A DNA stretch of 64,000 nt from Longimicrobium sp. (GCA_036389795.1 DASVWD010000053.1:1-64000), one strand, 5' to 3'. Numbered from the stretch's first letter, positions 53,467-61,935 are shown. Notes: generated from the letters alone by a model not told the origin. A program made the numbers and translations.

Positions 53467-54457
53467 GCCGCAGGAAGGCGTCGACCACCTGCGGGTGGAA
53501 GCGCTTGCCGGCGCCGCCCTGGAGCACGTTCTCCCAGTAGTCGCGCGGGAGGGGGCCGCGGTAGCTCCGGGGCGACACCATGGCGTCGTAGGCGTCGACC
53601 ACGCGGAGGATGCCTGCCAGGAGGAACTCGGGGGAGGCGGCGTCCAGGTGCAGCCCCAGGTCCACGTAGTCGCTCCCCTGGTGCTCGATGAGCGGGGCGA
53701 TGCGGCGCAAGGAAGGCACCCCGCGCACGATCTCGGCGCCCGCGCGGGCGTGCGAGCGGATGCGCTCCAGCTCTTCGGGCGAGAGCGGCTCGGTCTTGTG
53801 CAGCAGCTCCAGCGGGATGCTCCCCTTGCCGATCTCGTGCAGGGTGGCGGCGGTCTCCAGGAGCTCGGCCTCGGCGTCGGGCACCTGCATCACGCGGGCG
53901 ACGCGGCGGCAGAGCTCGGCCACGCGGGTGGAGTGGCCGTGCATGTAGGGGTCGCGGGCGGCGATGGTCGCGGCCAGCGCGTTCACCGTCTCGCGCTGCA
54001 TGTCGCGCATGGCCTGCTGCATCCGCGCGATCTCGCGCCACACCTCGGCGCGCAGCGCGTGCAGCTCGCGGCCCATGTGCAGCACCGCGTCCTCCACGCG
54101 CCGGCGCACGTCGTCGGGGGCGAAGGGGCGGGGGAGCGCGGTCACCTGCTCGGGGAGCGCCGCGGTGCCGCGGCCGAACACCGCCGAGAACGGCGCGCCC
54201 TCCTCGACCACCACCATGTGGCGCCCCACGCGGTTCATCTCGCGGAAGCGCCAGACGTACTCGATCCCCTCCAGCGAGCGCTCCGAGCCCAGGTCGCTGA
54301 TCACCAGGTCGGGGACCAGCCCCTCGTCCAGGATGCGCAGCGCCTCGTCGCCGTTGGAGACCGAGAGCGCCAGGTGCTCGCCCGCGCGCAGGATGGGCTC
54401 CAGCTCCGCGACTACCTCTTCGCGGTCGCTGACGATCATGATTCGTCCGCTCAGCAT
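53426..54457 (-). CDS. Response regulator with degenerate HD-GYP domain
   Basis: 343 aa from ATG 54457. A receiver-like N-terminus (IMIVSDREEVVAELEPIL, PDLVISDLGSER; the phospho-acceptor is at ISDLG). The HD-like domain has RDPYMHGHSTRVAELCRRVA (HD-GYP start), then ATLHEIGKGSIPLELL (HEIGK instead of HDIGK), RSHARAGAEIV and IEHQGSDYVDLGLHLDAASP, where the HHExxDGxGYP signature is absent. VVDAYDAMVSPRSYRG is kept. Probably impaired as a cyclic-di-GMP phosphodiesterase; it may act as a sensor. It is convergent with the sigma-54 regulator. Confidence 0.85.
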   Translation of the reverse strand: MLSGRIMIVSDREEVVAELEPILRAGEHLALSVSNGDEALRILDEGLVPDLVISDLGSERSLEGIEYVWRFREMNRVGRHMVVVEEGAPFSAVFGRGTAALPEQVTALPRPFAPDDVRRRVEDAVLHMGRELHALRAEVWREIARMQQAMRDMQRETVNALAATIAARDPYMHGHSTRVAELCRRVARVMQVPDAEAELLETAATLHEIGKGSIPLELLHKTEPLSPEELERIRSHARAGAEIVRGVPSLRRIAPLIEHQGSDYVDLGLHLDAASPEFLLAGILRVVDAYDAMVSPRSYRGPLPRDYWENVLQGGAGKRFHPQVVDAFLRLMSPAPRPEARIP

Positions 54458-54472
54458 GGCTCCAGCCTGGTG

Positions 54473-54500
54473 AAAGTGCGAAGTGCGAGGTGCGGAGTGC
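54473..54500 (-). repeat. ACT(N)GC heptamer array upstream of the HD-GYP gene
   Basis: On the minus strand ACTCCGC, ACCTCGC, ACTTCGC, ACTTTCA run into the HD-GYP start 16 nt away. The spacer 54458-55003 has no gene; it also holds the palindrome at 54845. Confidence 0.75.
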
Positions 54501-54844
54501 TCCCCCCGAACGGCCCGCGCGCCGGCCTTCCTTCCCCGACCCCGTGCGAATCGGGACGACGCGCGAGCCGCCCGGAGGAGCTCGGCGCGCCGTTCGCCCG
54601 GCGGCGCCGCAGGTCGACTCGCGCCGGGACAATGCGAGCCGCGGGCCAGGCGGCATCGTCCGGTAAGTGTTTGTGGTGATTGTACTTGGGGGATCGGTGC
54701 GGCCGGGCGAGGGTGTCGGGAGATCAGCCGCGCAGGTGTGGGGACGGAGCGCAAATCGAAGGGCTGCAAGCACTTGCGGCGGAGGGTCGGAAATCTGTAC
54801 GCGTCGCCTGCCGCTGTGTGACTCCTGGTTCGAAAAACGACAAA

Positions 54845-54920
54845 GCCTCACGCAGAGTCAGCAGAGTCAGCAGAGAACTCATCACCCGGCGGGTTTTCCT
54901 CTGCTTCCTCTGCGTGAGGC
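54845..54920. repeat. Palindromic intergenic repeat (copy R7) with T-rich flank
   Basis: AAAACGACAAAGCCTCACGC and GAGTCAGCAG units face CCTCTGCTTCCTCTGCGTGA followed by GGCTTTTGTTTTTT. Downstream of YceI by 84 bp. Confidence 0.85.
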
Positions 54921-55003
54921 TTTTGTTTTTTCGGATCTCACGAATGTGACGGGGCGTCCCGATGGCCGGAGCGCCCCGTCATTGTTCTGATCGTCTTCTG
55001 AAA

Positions 55004-55606
55004 TCAGCTTCCCGCCCGGCGGAAGACGACGTGGAAGCGCAGTGTCAGCTCGTCGCGCACGCGGGTCATCCCGCCCATGCGGGTCGGCGGGCGCATGCCG
55101 TACTCGGTGAACTTCGCCGGGAGCTGGCCGTCGACGGTGAGGGTGCCGTCCGACTGCGTCACGGTGGCGGGGATCTCCACCTCGCGCGTGGCCGCCTTGA
55201 TGGTGAGCCGCCCGTGCAGCGTCACCGCGCGCCCGCCCTCCGCCGCGCCCCCGGAGGGGGTGACGCGCTCCAGGACGAAGCGGATCCACGGGTACCGCTC
55301 GACCTCCATCTCGTCGCGCAGGTGCCGGTTGCGCAGCGCGATCCCCGTCCCGAAGCTCCCCGCGTCCACGCTCACCTCGCCGCGCGTCCCGGCGAGCGTC
55401 TCCGCGTCGCCCACGTCCACCCAGCCGCTCACCCGCTGCGCCCGCCCGCTGAAGCGCCCCATCGTGGCGCTCGCGTCGAACGACACGCGCGTCTCCGCCG
55501 GCACCAGCTCGTAGCGCGTCTGCGCGGCGGCCGGGTCCGCGGCGGCGGCGAGGAGGACGGCGGTGCAGAGTGGGATCGACCGGCGGGCGAGGGACGGCGG
55601 GACCAT
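55004..55606 (-). CDS. YceI-family secreted protein
   Basis: 200 aa. Signal peptide (about 1-28, LCTAVLLAAAADPAAAQ). TRYELVPAETRVSFDASATM at the mature N-terminus and DVGDAETLAGTRGEVSVDAG, then RNRHLRDEMEVERYPWIRF and VTLHGRLTIKAATREVEIPA match the YceI lipocalin-like fold that binds isoprenoids such as ubiquinone precursors. Periplasmic. The R7 hairpin is downstream. Confidence 0.9.
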   Translation of the reverse strand: MVPPSLARRSIPLCTAVLLAAAADPAAAQTRYELVPAETRVSFDASATMGRFSGRAQRVSGWVDVGDAETLAGTRGEVSVDAGSFGTGIALRNRHLRDEMEVERYPWIRFVLERVTPSGGAAEGGRAVTLHGRLTIKAATREVEIPATVTQSDGTLTVDGQLPAKFTEYGMRPPTRMGGMTRVRDELTLRFHVVFRRAGS

Positions 55607-55761
55607 GCTCCACCTCCGGCGACGCGGATGGGATCGGCTGCGGGCAGGGACAGTCTACTCCACTGCGGCACCGGGGTTTCTCCAATCGGTCTCTCGCGCC
55701 GCCCGGGTTTCGTCACCGCGGAACGGTCGAGGCAGGCCTCGACCTGCGGAGTTCGACGTGG

Positions 55762-56364
55762 TCAGCGGCGCGGGGCGGCGCGGGCGGGCTTGAACTCGTA
55801 GTTCTCGGGCGGCATCGGGAAGTAGTCGAGGTAGCGCTCCTTCTCCTGCTCCTGGGCGATCCACTCTTCGAACTTGGACGGCACCAGGCCGCCGCTGTCG
55901 ATCTGCTTCGAGGCGGCGACGATGGCCAGGTGGTTGGCGTACTCGTTCTGCGGGTGGCCGGCGTGGCCCTTCACCCACTTCCACTCGATGCGGTGGCGGC
56001 GGGCGGCCTCCACCAGCGCGCGCCACGCCTCCAGGTTCTCGATCTCGCCCGTCTTGCGCTTCCACCCGCGCGCCGACCACCCGTGCACCCACTCGCTCAT
56101 CCCGTCCACCAGGTAGCGGCTGTCGGTGGTGAACACCACGCGCGAGGGGCCCCTGAGCGCCTCCAGCGGGATCAGCGCGCTGCGGATGGCCATGCGGTTG
56201 TTGGTGGTGTCGGGCTCCGACGTCCAGAAGTCGCGCCGGATCCAGCCCTTCTGCAGGTGCCAGTACTCCACCACGCCGGCGGCGCCGCCGGGGCGCTTCT
56301 GGTGCTTGAACTGGTTCCCCAGGCAGCTCTCGTCGGCGTAGATGAAGACCAGCGGCTCGGACAT
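55762..56364 (-). CDS. Ribonuclease HI-like protein with altered active-site residues
   Basis: 200 aa. FIYADESCLGNQFK (residues 7-20) aligns with the start of RNase HI and keeps the first catalytic Asp. TTNNRMAIRSALIPLEAL aligns with TTNNRMEL but has Ala where the second catalytic Glu is expected. FTTDSRYLVDG keeps the third Asp and WVKGHAGHPQNEYANH keeps the His loop, but has Asn at the last Asp position. A 45-residue C-terminal tail is unassigned. Hydrolysis of RNA in RNA-DNA hybrids may be weak or use different metals; a related subfamily with this pattern may exist. Confidence 0.85.
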   Translation of the reverse strand: MSEPLVFIYADESCLGNQFKHQKRPGGAAGVVEYWHLQKGWIRRDFWTSEPDTTNNRMAIRSALIPLEALRGPSRVVFTTDSRYLVDGMSEWVHGWSARGWKRKTGEIENLEAWRALVEAARRHRIEWKWVKGHAGHPQNEYANHLAIVAASKQIDSGGLVPSKFEEWIAQEQEKERYLDYFPMPPENYEFKPARAAPRR

Positions 56365-56726
56365 CCCTCTCCCGGGGCGAAAGGCGGCGGACGGCGGAGC
56401 GGAAATCTACCCCGGTCCTCACCGCCTGCCAAACCCGGCCCGGTCATCGTAATGCCCGATGCGGGTGAATAGAGGGTGATCAGAAGTGGCGTCAGGCATC
56501 CGCTCGATTCACCACCCACCAGGAGGGTCGAGTAGATCCCTCGGGTCGCTACCGCTCCCCTCGGGATGACACCGTTTGGAGCAACGGACTTGCTCCGCAC
56601 TCACGCACTCACGCACTTCGCACTTCGCACTCCCGTCCTTGACACCCCGCCCGCCGCCGGTAGATTCACGCGGCCCGCAACTGCGCGGCGCCCTTGCACT
56701 TGGAGCGCACCGACAGGGAGGCCGGG
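56365..56726. other. Spacer before carA with repeat modules
   Basis: A gene-free 362-bp region. GAGTAGATCCCTCGGGTCGC and CTCCCCTCGGGATGACA (56531-56575) belong to the dispersed 20680-type module. ACTCACGC/ACTTCGC units at 56597-56633 form another heptamer/octamer array about 90 nt upstream of carA in the sense orientation. Confidence 0.65.
56597..56633 (+). repeat. ACTCACGC/ACTTCGC array upstream of carA
   Basis: Two ACTCACGC units, then two ACTTCGC units and ACTCCCG. Same sense orientation as at 27792 and 58882. Confidence 0.75.
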
Positions 56727-57854
56727 GTGGCCGAGCCCGCCGTTCTGATGCTGGAGGATGGACGCACCTTCCGCGGGGAGGCGCACGGCGCCCCCGGCAC
56801 CGCGTTCGGCGAGGTGGTCTTCAACACCTCGATGACCGGGTACCAGGAGGTCCTCACCGACCCCTCGTACACGGGCCAGCTGGTCACCATGACGTACCCG
56901 CTCATCGGGAACTACGGCGCCAACCCCGAAGACCAGGAGTCGGCGCGCCCCCAGGTGGCGGGCTTCGTGATCCACGAGGCGCCGCCCCGCTACAGCAACT
57001 GGCGCGCGCGGGAGTCGCTGGACGACTACCTGAAGCGCCACGGCGTGGTGGCCATCTGCGGCGTCGACACGCGCGCGCTCACCCGCCACATCCGCTCGCT
57101 GGGCGCCATGCGCGGCGCCATCGCCCCCGCGCGGGCGCCCGCGGACGAGCTGCTCGAGCGGATCCACGCCCAGCCGCCGATGTGCGGGCTCGACCTGGCC
57201 GACGAGGTGTCGACGCCCGAGCGCTACGTGGTCCCCGCGGTGGGAGAAACGCGCTTCCGCGTGCTGGCGTACGACTTCGGCGTCAAGTCGCACTCGCTGC
57301 AGCTCCTGGCGCAGCGCGGGTGCGAGGTCACGGTGATCCCCTCGTCCACCCCGGCCGGCGAGCTGGTGGCCGCGGGCGCCGACGGGCTCTTCATCTCCAA
57401 CGGCCCCGGCGACCCCGAGGCCGTCCCCCACGCCCTCGACTCGATCCGCGCGCTGGCGGCCGGGGACACGCCCGTCTTCGGCATCTGCCTGGGGCACCAG
57501 CTGATCGCGCGCGCCTTCGGGGCGCACACCTACAAGCTGCTGTACGGCCACCGCGGCGGGAACCACCCGGTGCGGCGCCTGGCCGACGGCGCGGTGGAGA
57601 TCACGGCGCAGAACCACGGCTTCGCGGTGGAGGGTGGTGAGGAGGGGATCCCCGGCGCGCCCGACCTCAGGGTCACGCACGTGAACCTGAACGACGGCAC
57701 CGTGGAGGGGCTCGAGCACACCGCCCAGCCGGTGTTCTCGGTGCAGTACCACCCCGAGAGCGCGCCCGGCCCGCACGACTCCCGCTATCTCTTTGACCGC
57801 TTTGTGGATGAGATGGCGAAGCGCTCCGCGCGGGCCGCCGCACGGAATGCTTGA
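56727..57854 (+). CDS. carA: Carbamoyl-phosphate synthase small subunit
   Basis: 375 aa from GTG 56727, with AGGGAGG before it (an in-frame TTG at 56694 is less likely). It supplies ammonia from glutamine for carbamoyl phosphate in pyrimidine and arginine synthesis. TAFGEVVFNTSMTGYQEVLT (near 24-43), LIGNYGANPEDQES, GVDTRALTRHIR, then glutaminase motifs SNGPGDPEAVPHAL (near 225), GICLGHQLIARAFGAHTYKL (nucleophile Cys) and QYHPESAPGPHDS (His and Glu). The large subunit carB is not in the window. Confidence 0.96.
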   Translation: MAEPAVLMLEDGRTFRGEAHGAPGTAFGEVVFNTSMTGYQEVLTDPSYTGQLVTMTYPLIGNYGANPEDQESARPQVAGFVIHEAPPRYSNWRARESLDDYLKRHGVVAICGVDTRALTRHIRSLGAMRGAIAPARAPADELLERIHAQPPMCGLDLADEVSTPERYVVPAVGETRFRVLAYDFGVKSHSLQLLAQRGCEVTVIPSSTPAGELVAAGADGLFISNGPGDPEAVPHALDSIRALAAGDTPVFGICLGHQLIARAFGAHTYKLLYGHRGGNHPVRRLADGAVEITAQNHGFAVEGGEEGIPGAPDLRVTHVNLNDGTVEGLEHTAQPVFSVQYHPESAPGPHDSRYLFDRFVDEMAKRSARAAARNA

Positions 57855-57879
57855 CGGAACAGACGGCGCGGATTATCCT
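57851..57879 (+). promoter_or_regulatory. Possible promoter for the HU gene
   Basis: TTGACG (57851-57856), 17 bp, TATCCT (57874-57879), overlapping the carA stop. It would give a long 5' leader of about 285 nt. The gap 57855-58169 otherwise has no gene. Confidence 0.35.
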
Positions 57880-58169
57880 TCCGCCTTATAAGTCACCGTC
57901 TACCACTTCCTTACGCTCTCTCGCCCCGCGCAGGAGCCCGCCGGCCGCCTCGGCCCGAACCGCTTTCCTGCCGCACCCCGAGTGACGCCGTCCCGCGCGG
58001 GAAGGGGCGCGAAACGCCCGGTGTATTCGGACCGAGCCGTGCCGAAGTGACGGGACCTATGCTCCGCCTGGAGGGATCAGGGCGGAATCCCCAGCCAGCC
58101 GCACGCCCGCGGCGCGCACCGAACCGGGGCGCCAGGCCCCAGCTTCCAGAACCTCCAGGAGGAGCATCC

Positions 58170-58463
58170 ATGACCAAGGCGGATCTTGTCCAGCGGGTCG
58201 CCGACACCATCGGCCCGGGGGTCACCAAGCGCGACTGCGCGGTGGTGGTCGACGCGTTCCTGAACGCCATCAAGGACGCGATGGGCGAGCACCAGAACAT
58301 CGAGATCCGGGGCTTCGGCACCTTCAAGGTCCGCGAGCGCAAGAGCCGGCTGGCGCGCAACCCGCGCACCGGCGACCCCGTCGAGGTGCCGCCGCGCGCG
58401 GTGCCGGTGTTCAAGCCCTCGAAGGAGCTGCGCGCCCTGGTCGAGGAGCGCCCGCTCGTCTGA
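58170..58463 (+). CDS. HU/IHF-family DNA-binding protein
   Basis: 97 aa from ATG 58170 with GGAGGAG upstream. MTKADLVQRVADTIGPGVTK, VVDAFLNAIKDAMGEHQNI, EIRGFGTFKVRERKSRLARN and PRTGDPVEVPPRAVPVFKPS are the HU/IHF pattern with the Arg-rich DNA-binding arm. Nucleoid-associated. A longer in-frame start at 58047 adds Arg/Pro sequence and was rejected. Terminator follows. Confidence 0.93.
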   Translation: MTKADLVQRVADTIGPGVTKRDCAVVVDAFLNAIKDAMGEHQNIEIRGFGTFKVRERKSRLARNPRTGDPVEVPPRAVPVFKPSKELRALVEERPLV

Positions 58464-58499
58464 GCCGGGCCCTCCCCCGGGCCCTGCCTCGCACCGATC

Positions 58500-58531
58500 G
58501 GCGCCCGTCCCCTGCACCGGGGGCGGGCGCC
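58500..58531 (+). terminator. Rho-independent terminator after HU
   Basis: GGCGCCCG(TCCCC) pairs with (GGGG)CGGGCGCC across TGCACC, followed by GTTCTTG. Confidence 0.75.
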
Positions 58532-58575
58532 GTTCTTGCGTTGGACGGGTGGGCCACCCCTGGAGGAGCCCGCCC

Positions 58576-58773
58576 ATGCCGCACCCGATCCCCCGCGACG
58601 AGTCGCCGCACCGCGGCCGCGCCGAAGACCGGCGCCGCCTCGGACCCTATGAGACCGTCTACGACATCCGCCGCGGCTACGACCTGCCCGTGCGCGAGCG
58701 CCGCCGCGGCGCCGGGGACGTGCTGCTCTTCCGCGGGCGCGAGGAGGAGGGGGCGGGTGGCAAGGGCGGATGA
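58576..58773 (+). CDS. Short hypothetical Arg-rich protein
   Basis: 65 aa, MPHPIPRDESPHRGRAEDRR then LGPYETVYDIRRGYDLPVRE, ending in GAGGKGG. GGAGGAG 9 nt upstream of ATG 58576 supports it. It could be a small DNA- or RNA-associated protein. No family recognised. Confidence 0.5.
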   Translation: MPHPIPRDESPHRGRAEDRRRLGPYETVYDIRRGYDLPVRERRRGAGDVLLFRGREEEGAGGKGG

Positions 58774-58881
58774 ATCCGCGGCTACAACCACGGAAAGCCT
58801 CGCCTGACGGGCATCGCCCCGGAGACTGGTTCGGTGAGGGCGAGGCTTCAACAGCATGGGAGACTGGCAGGCCCGTGCTGT

Positions 58882-58918
58882 CTCGCACTTAGCACTCAGG
58901 ACTTCGCACTTCGCACTC
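58882..58918 (+). repeat. ACT(N)GC heptamer array before the gene at 58931
   Basis: ACTTAGC, ACTCAGG, ACTTCGC, ACTTCGC, ACTCGGG in tandem. Ends 12 nt before the start codon. Shares TAGCACTCAGGACT with 15347-15422. Confidence 0.75.
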
Positions 58919-58930
58919 GGGGTTCACGCC

Positions 58931-59236
58931 ATGCTGATCCAGGAAGTGCTGACGGAGCTCCCCGCCGAGGAGGTGATCCAGCGCGCGCGGGACTGGTTCA
59001 CGCTCAGGCTGACGCCGTACGCGGCGTTCACGGAAGACGCGGGGCCCACCCACATCAAGCTCACCACCGAGGCGGGCGAGGTGACGATCGGGGCGGGGAA
59101 GCAGGGCGACCGCACCCTGGTGCGCGGCTCCACCTCGCGCCTGCACCACGAGTTGTCGCAGTTCCTCTCCACGCTCGCCCCGCCCGAGGAGGTGCGCCAG
59201 AGCGTCCCCGGCCCCGGTGCGTCCGGCGCGGGGTGA
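58931..59236 (+). CDS. Short hypothetical protein
   Basis: 101 aa: MLIQEVLTELPAEEVIQRAR, then TEDAGPTHIKLTTEAGEVTI and HELSQFLSTLAPPEEVRQSV. It looks like an alpha/beta domain of unknown family. Its ATG lies 12 nt after a heptamer array and lacks a strong SD. Confidence 0.6.
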   Translation: MLIQEVLTELPAEEVIQRARDWFTLRLTPYAAFTEDAGPTHIKLTTEAGEVTIGAGKQGDRTLVRGSTSRLHHELSQFLSTLAPPEEVRQSVPGPGASGAG

Positions 59237-59268
59237 GCCTTTGCCCTGGCCATCTCTGGAATAAGAAT

Positions 59269-59336
59269 TCACGCAGAGCAGCAGAGTCAGCAGAGAACGA
59301 CGGTTTTCCTCTGCTGACTCTGCTGCTTTGCGTGAG
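59269..59336. repeat. Palindromic intergenic repeat (copy R8)
   Basis: TCACGCAGAGCAGCAGAGT... left arm and CCTCTGCTGACTCTGCTGCT then GCGTGAG right arm. 33 bp after the stop at 59236. Its flank GATCTCGATCCTGAGCGAATCC-like sequence resembles 21131-21150. Confidence 0.85.
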
Positions 59337-59493
59337 CCATCGTCGATCTCGATCCTGAGCGAATCCCGGCCGATGGGAACCCGGGCTGCCTCCGCGAGCT
59401 TCCGTCGATAGAGGCTCGCGCCGAACCCCGCGTCCGTGGCGGGGTACCCTCCCGCGCGTTATCGTTCGAACGATGCCCAACCTGGAACCGCCG

Positions 59494-59739
59494 ATGATCG
59501 TCCGCTCGCTCTTCTTCGCCCAGTACCGCGAGCTCGCCGGCGCCGACGAGCTCCGCGTGGAGCTGCCGCCGGGGGCGAGCGTGGCCGATCTCGTCGCCGA
59601 GCTGCGCGCGCGGGCGAACGGGCTGTCGTCGCTCCCCGCCGCCCCGCTGGTGGCCGTCAACATGGACTACGCGCCCCTCGCCACGCGGCTCGAGCATGGC
59701 GACGAGGTGGCGTTCATCCCGCCCGTGGCCGGGGGGTGA
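59494..59739 (+). CDS. moaD: Molybdopterin synthase sulfur carrier subunit MoaD
   Basis: 81 aa from ATG 59494 (an upstream ATG at 59473 adds seven residues). MIVRSLFFAQYRELAGADEL, SVADLVAELRARA, APLVAVNMDYAPLATRLEHG and the terminal AGG for sulfur transfer. It donates sulfur to molybdopterin with MoaE. The stop is 1 bp before the moaE GTG. Confidence 0.92.
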   Translation: MIVRSLFFAQYRELAGADELRVELPPGASVADLVAELRARANGLSSLPAAPLVAVNMDYAPLATRLEHGDEVAFIPPVAGG

Positions 59740-59740
59740 G

Positions 59741-60202
59741 GTGGCCGCCGCGTACGCCGCCGTGACGCCCGAGCCGCTCGACGCGGCGCGCCTGCTGGCC
59801 GACACGCTCTCGCCCGCGGACGGCGCCGCCGTGCTCTTCTGGGGCGTGGTCCGCAACGAGAACGACGGCCGCGCCGTGACCCACCTGGAATACCACGCCT
59901 ACGCCGGGATGGCCGAGCGGCAGATGCACCGCATCGCCGAGGAGGCCATCGCGCGCTTCGGCACCGGCGACATCCGCGTGGTGCACCGCGTGGGCGACCT
60001 GCGGGTGGGCGAGGCGAGCGTGGCCGTCGTCGTGGCCTCGCCGCACCGGGGCGAGGCGTACCAGGCGTCGCGCTACGTGATCGAGGAGCTCAAGAAGCGC
60101 GTCCCCGTCTGGAAGCGCGAGGGGTACGCGGAGGGCGGCAGCGAGTGGGTGCCCGGCTTCACCGCGAGCGCGGCGGAAGTGGCCGAAGGGAGGCCGCTGT
60201 GA
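59741..60202 (+). CDS. moaE: Molybdopterin synthase catalytic subunit MoaE
   Basis: 153 aa from GTG 59741. GAAVLFWGVVRNENDGRAVT, LEYHAYAGMAERQMHRIAEE, VVHRVGDLRVGEASVAVVVA and ELKKRVPVWKREGYAEGGSEW are MoaE motifs with the substrate-binding Arg and the catalytic Lys (KREGY). It pairs with MoaD. Its stop overlaps the moaA GTG (GTGA). Confidence 0.93.
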   Translation: MAAAYAAVTPEPLDAARLLADTLSPADGAAVLFWGVVRNENDGRAVTHLEYHAYAGMAERQMHRIAEEAIARFGTGDIRVVHRVGDLRVGEASVAVVVASPHRGEAYQASRYVIEELKKRVPVWKREGYAEGGSEWVPGFTASAAEVAEGRPL

Positions 60203-61251
60203 GCGCGCTGGTGCAGCTCGGCGGGCGCCACCCGGCGGTGGCCGAGAGGGCCGTCCCCGAGCAGGGGCCGATGCACGACGGCTTCGGGCGGCGCATCGAG
60301 TACCTGCGCATCTCCGTCACCGACAAGTGCAACCTGCGCTGCGTCTACTGCATGCCCGTGGAGGGGCTGCCGTGGCTGAAGCGCGAGGAGCTGCTCTCGT
60401 ACGAGGAGATCGCCGAGGTCGTGCGGGTGATGGCGGGGATGGGCCTCAGGAAGGTGCGCATCACCGGTGGTGAGCCGCTGGTCCGCCGCGACCTGGCGGC
60501 GCTCGTGCGCATGCTGCGCGCGGTGGACGGCATCGCCGACATCGCGGTCTCCACCAACGCGGTGCTGCTGGAGGAGCAGGCCGGCGAGCTGCGGAAGGCG
60601 GGGGTGGACCGGCTGAACGTCTCGCTCGACTCGCTGCGCCCCGACCGCATCGACGCCATCGCCCGCCGCCCCGGGAGCGCGGCGGCGATCCTGCGCGGGC
60701 TGGACGCCGCCGAGCGCGTCGGCTTCGCGCCGATCAAGGTCAACTGCGTGGTGATGCGCGGCCGCAACGACGACGAGGTGGAGGACTTCGCGGCCGTCAC
60801 CCGCGAGCGCCCCTGGCACGTGCGCTTCATCGAGGTGATGCCCACGGGCGACAACCTGGGCGTCTCGCGCGACGAGTACGTCTCCAGCGACGAGGTGCTG
60901 GCGCGGGTGCGGACGATCGGCGCGCTGGAGCCGGTGGCGGGCCCGCCGGGGAACGGGCCTGCGCGCTACTGGGCCTTCCCCGGCGCCGCGGGGACGGTGG
61001 GCGTCATCACCCCGATGAGCCACAACTACTGCGGGAGCTGCAACCGCATGCGGCTCACGGCCGACGGCCAGCTCCGCCCCTGCCTGTTCGGATCGATCCA
61101 GACCGACCTGCGCGACGCGCTCCGCCGCGGCGAGCCGATCGAGCCGCTGGTGCGCCGGACGCTGCGCATCAAGCCCGAGCGCCACTGGCTCGTCCAGGGG
61201 AGCGACGAGGGGAGCGGCGGCCTGCTGGCGCTCTCGCAGGTGGGGGGATGA
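60199..61251 (+). CDS. moaA: GTP 3',8-cyclase (radical SAM) MoaA
   Basis: 350 aa from GTG 60199. IEYLRISVTDKCNLRCVYC gives the N-terminal radical SAM CxxxCxxC (near 52-60). ITGGEPLVRRDLAALV, STNAVLLEEQAGEL and SLDSLRPDRIDAI follow. The C-terminal cluster has CGSCNRMRLTADGQLRPCL, and the protein ends in GG as required for activity. It makes the first cyclic intermediate of molybdenum cofactor from GTP. moaC is not in the window. Confidence 0.96.
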   Translation: MSALVQLGGRHPAVAERAVPEQGPMHDGFGRRIEYLRISVTDKCNLRCVYCMPVEGLPWLKREELLSYEEIAEVVRVMAGMGLRKVRITGGEPLVRRDLAALVRMLRAVDGIADIAVSTNAVLLEEQAGELRKAGVDRLNVSLDSLRPDRIDAIARRPGSAAAILRGLDAAERVGFAPIKVNCVVMRGRNDDEVEDFAAVTRERPWHVRFIEVMPTGDNLGVSRDEYVSSDEVLARVRTIGALEPVAGPPGNGPARYWAFPGAAGTVGVITPMSHNYCGSCNRMRLTADGQLRPCLFGSIQTDLRDALRRGEPIEPLVRRTLRIKPERHWLVQGSDEGSGGLLALSQVGG

Positions 61252-61307
61252 GGGGCTTGTCCGGAAGCGTACGTTTCAGCTTGTCCGCGGATGGGAGATG
61301 AACTGCG

Positions 61308-61550
61308 ATGCGAGCACGCGTACAGAAGTGGGACGACGACCTCGCCCTTCGGATCCCCAAAGCCCTGGCAGACATGTCGACACTCGAGGAAGGCTCGGAC
61401 GTGGAGCTCACGATCGAGGCGGACCATCTGGTCGTCACGCCCGTTCGCAGGCGGAAGTACACGCTGGATGAGCTTCTCGCTCAGGTGGACGAGAACGATC
61501 TGCATCCCGAGGTGGATACCGGGCCCAGCGTTGGGGAGGAGGCCTGGTGA
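61308..61550 (+). CDS. mazE: MazE-type antitoxin
   Basis: 80 aa. MRARVQKWDDDLALRIPKAL, then EEGSDVELTIEADHLVVTPV is the AbrB/MazE swapped-hairpin fold. TLDELLAQVDENDLHPEVDT is the toxin-binding tail. Its stop overlaps the toxin start, and it lies 56 bp downstream of moaA. Confidence 0.88.
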   Translation: MRARVQKWDDDLALRIPKALADMSTLEEGSDVELTIEADHLVVTPVRRRKYTLDELLAQVDENDLHPEVDTGPSVGEEAW

Positions 61551-61900
61551 GTGCTCCCGGGAGTTACATTCCCGGGCGCGGCGATCTCGTCTGGATCGAC
61601 TTTGATCCTCAGGCAGGACATGAGCAGGCAGGTCGCCGTCCGGCGGTCGTGATCTCGCCCTTTGCCTACAATGGAAAGCTGAGTCTCGCTCTGCTCTGCC
61701 CCGTTACCTCTAAGGTGAAAGGGCAGCCTTTCGAGGTGCCGATTCCACCGGGAGGTCGGGTTACGGGCGTGGTTCTGGCTGATCAGGTGAAGAGTCTGGA
61801 TTGGCGTGCGCGGCGGGCTGTCTTCATCGAGAAGCTCTCTCCGGAATCAGTCGCCGAGATCTTGGAGCGGCTACTTCCTCTCCTTGAGCCCACCGCGTAG
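61547..61900 (+). CDS. mazF: MazF/PemK-type endoribonuclease toxin
   Basis: 117 aa from GTG 61547. IPGRGDLVWIDFDPQAGHEQ, GRRPAVVISPFAYNGKLSLA, LLCPVTSKVKGQPFEVPIPP and VLADQVKSLDWRARRAVFIE are MazF signatures, including the Arg and Thr of the active site. It cleaves mRNA at a short motif when MazE is lost. Part of a mazEF pair. Confidence 0.92.
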   Translation: MSAPGSYIPGRGDLVWIDFDPQAGHEQAGRRPAVVISPFAYNGKLSLALLCPVTSKVKGQPFEVPIPPGGRVTGVVLADQVKSLDWRARRAVFIEKLSPESVAEILERLLPLLEPTA

Positions 61901-61935
61901 ACTGGCAGGACGATCCGAACGGGAACTCGATATGA

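Noticed and set aside
54820-54835. Possible tRNA T-loop (GGTTCGAA)
   Set aside because: No acceptor or anticodon arms in the flanks.
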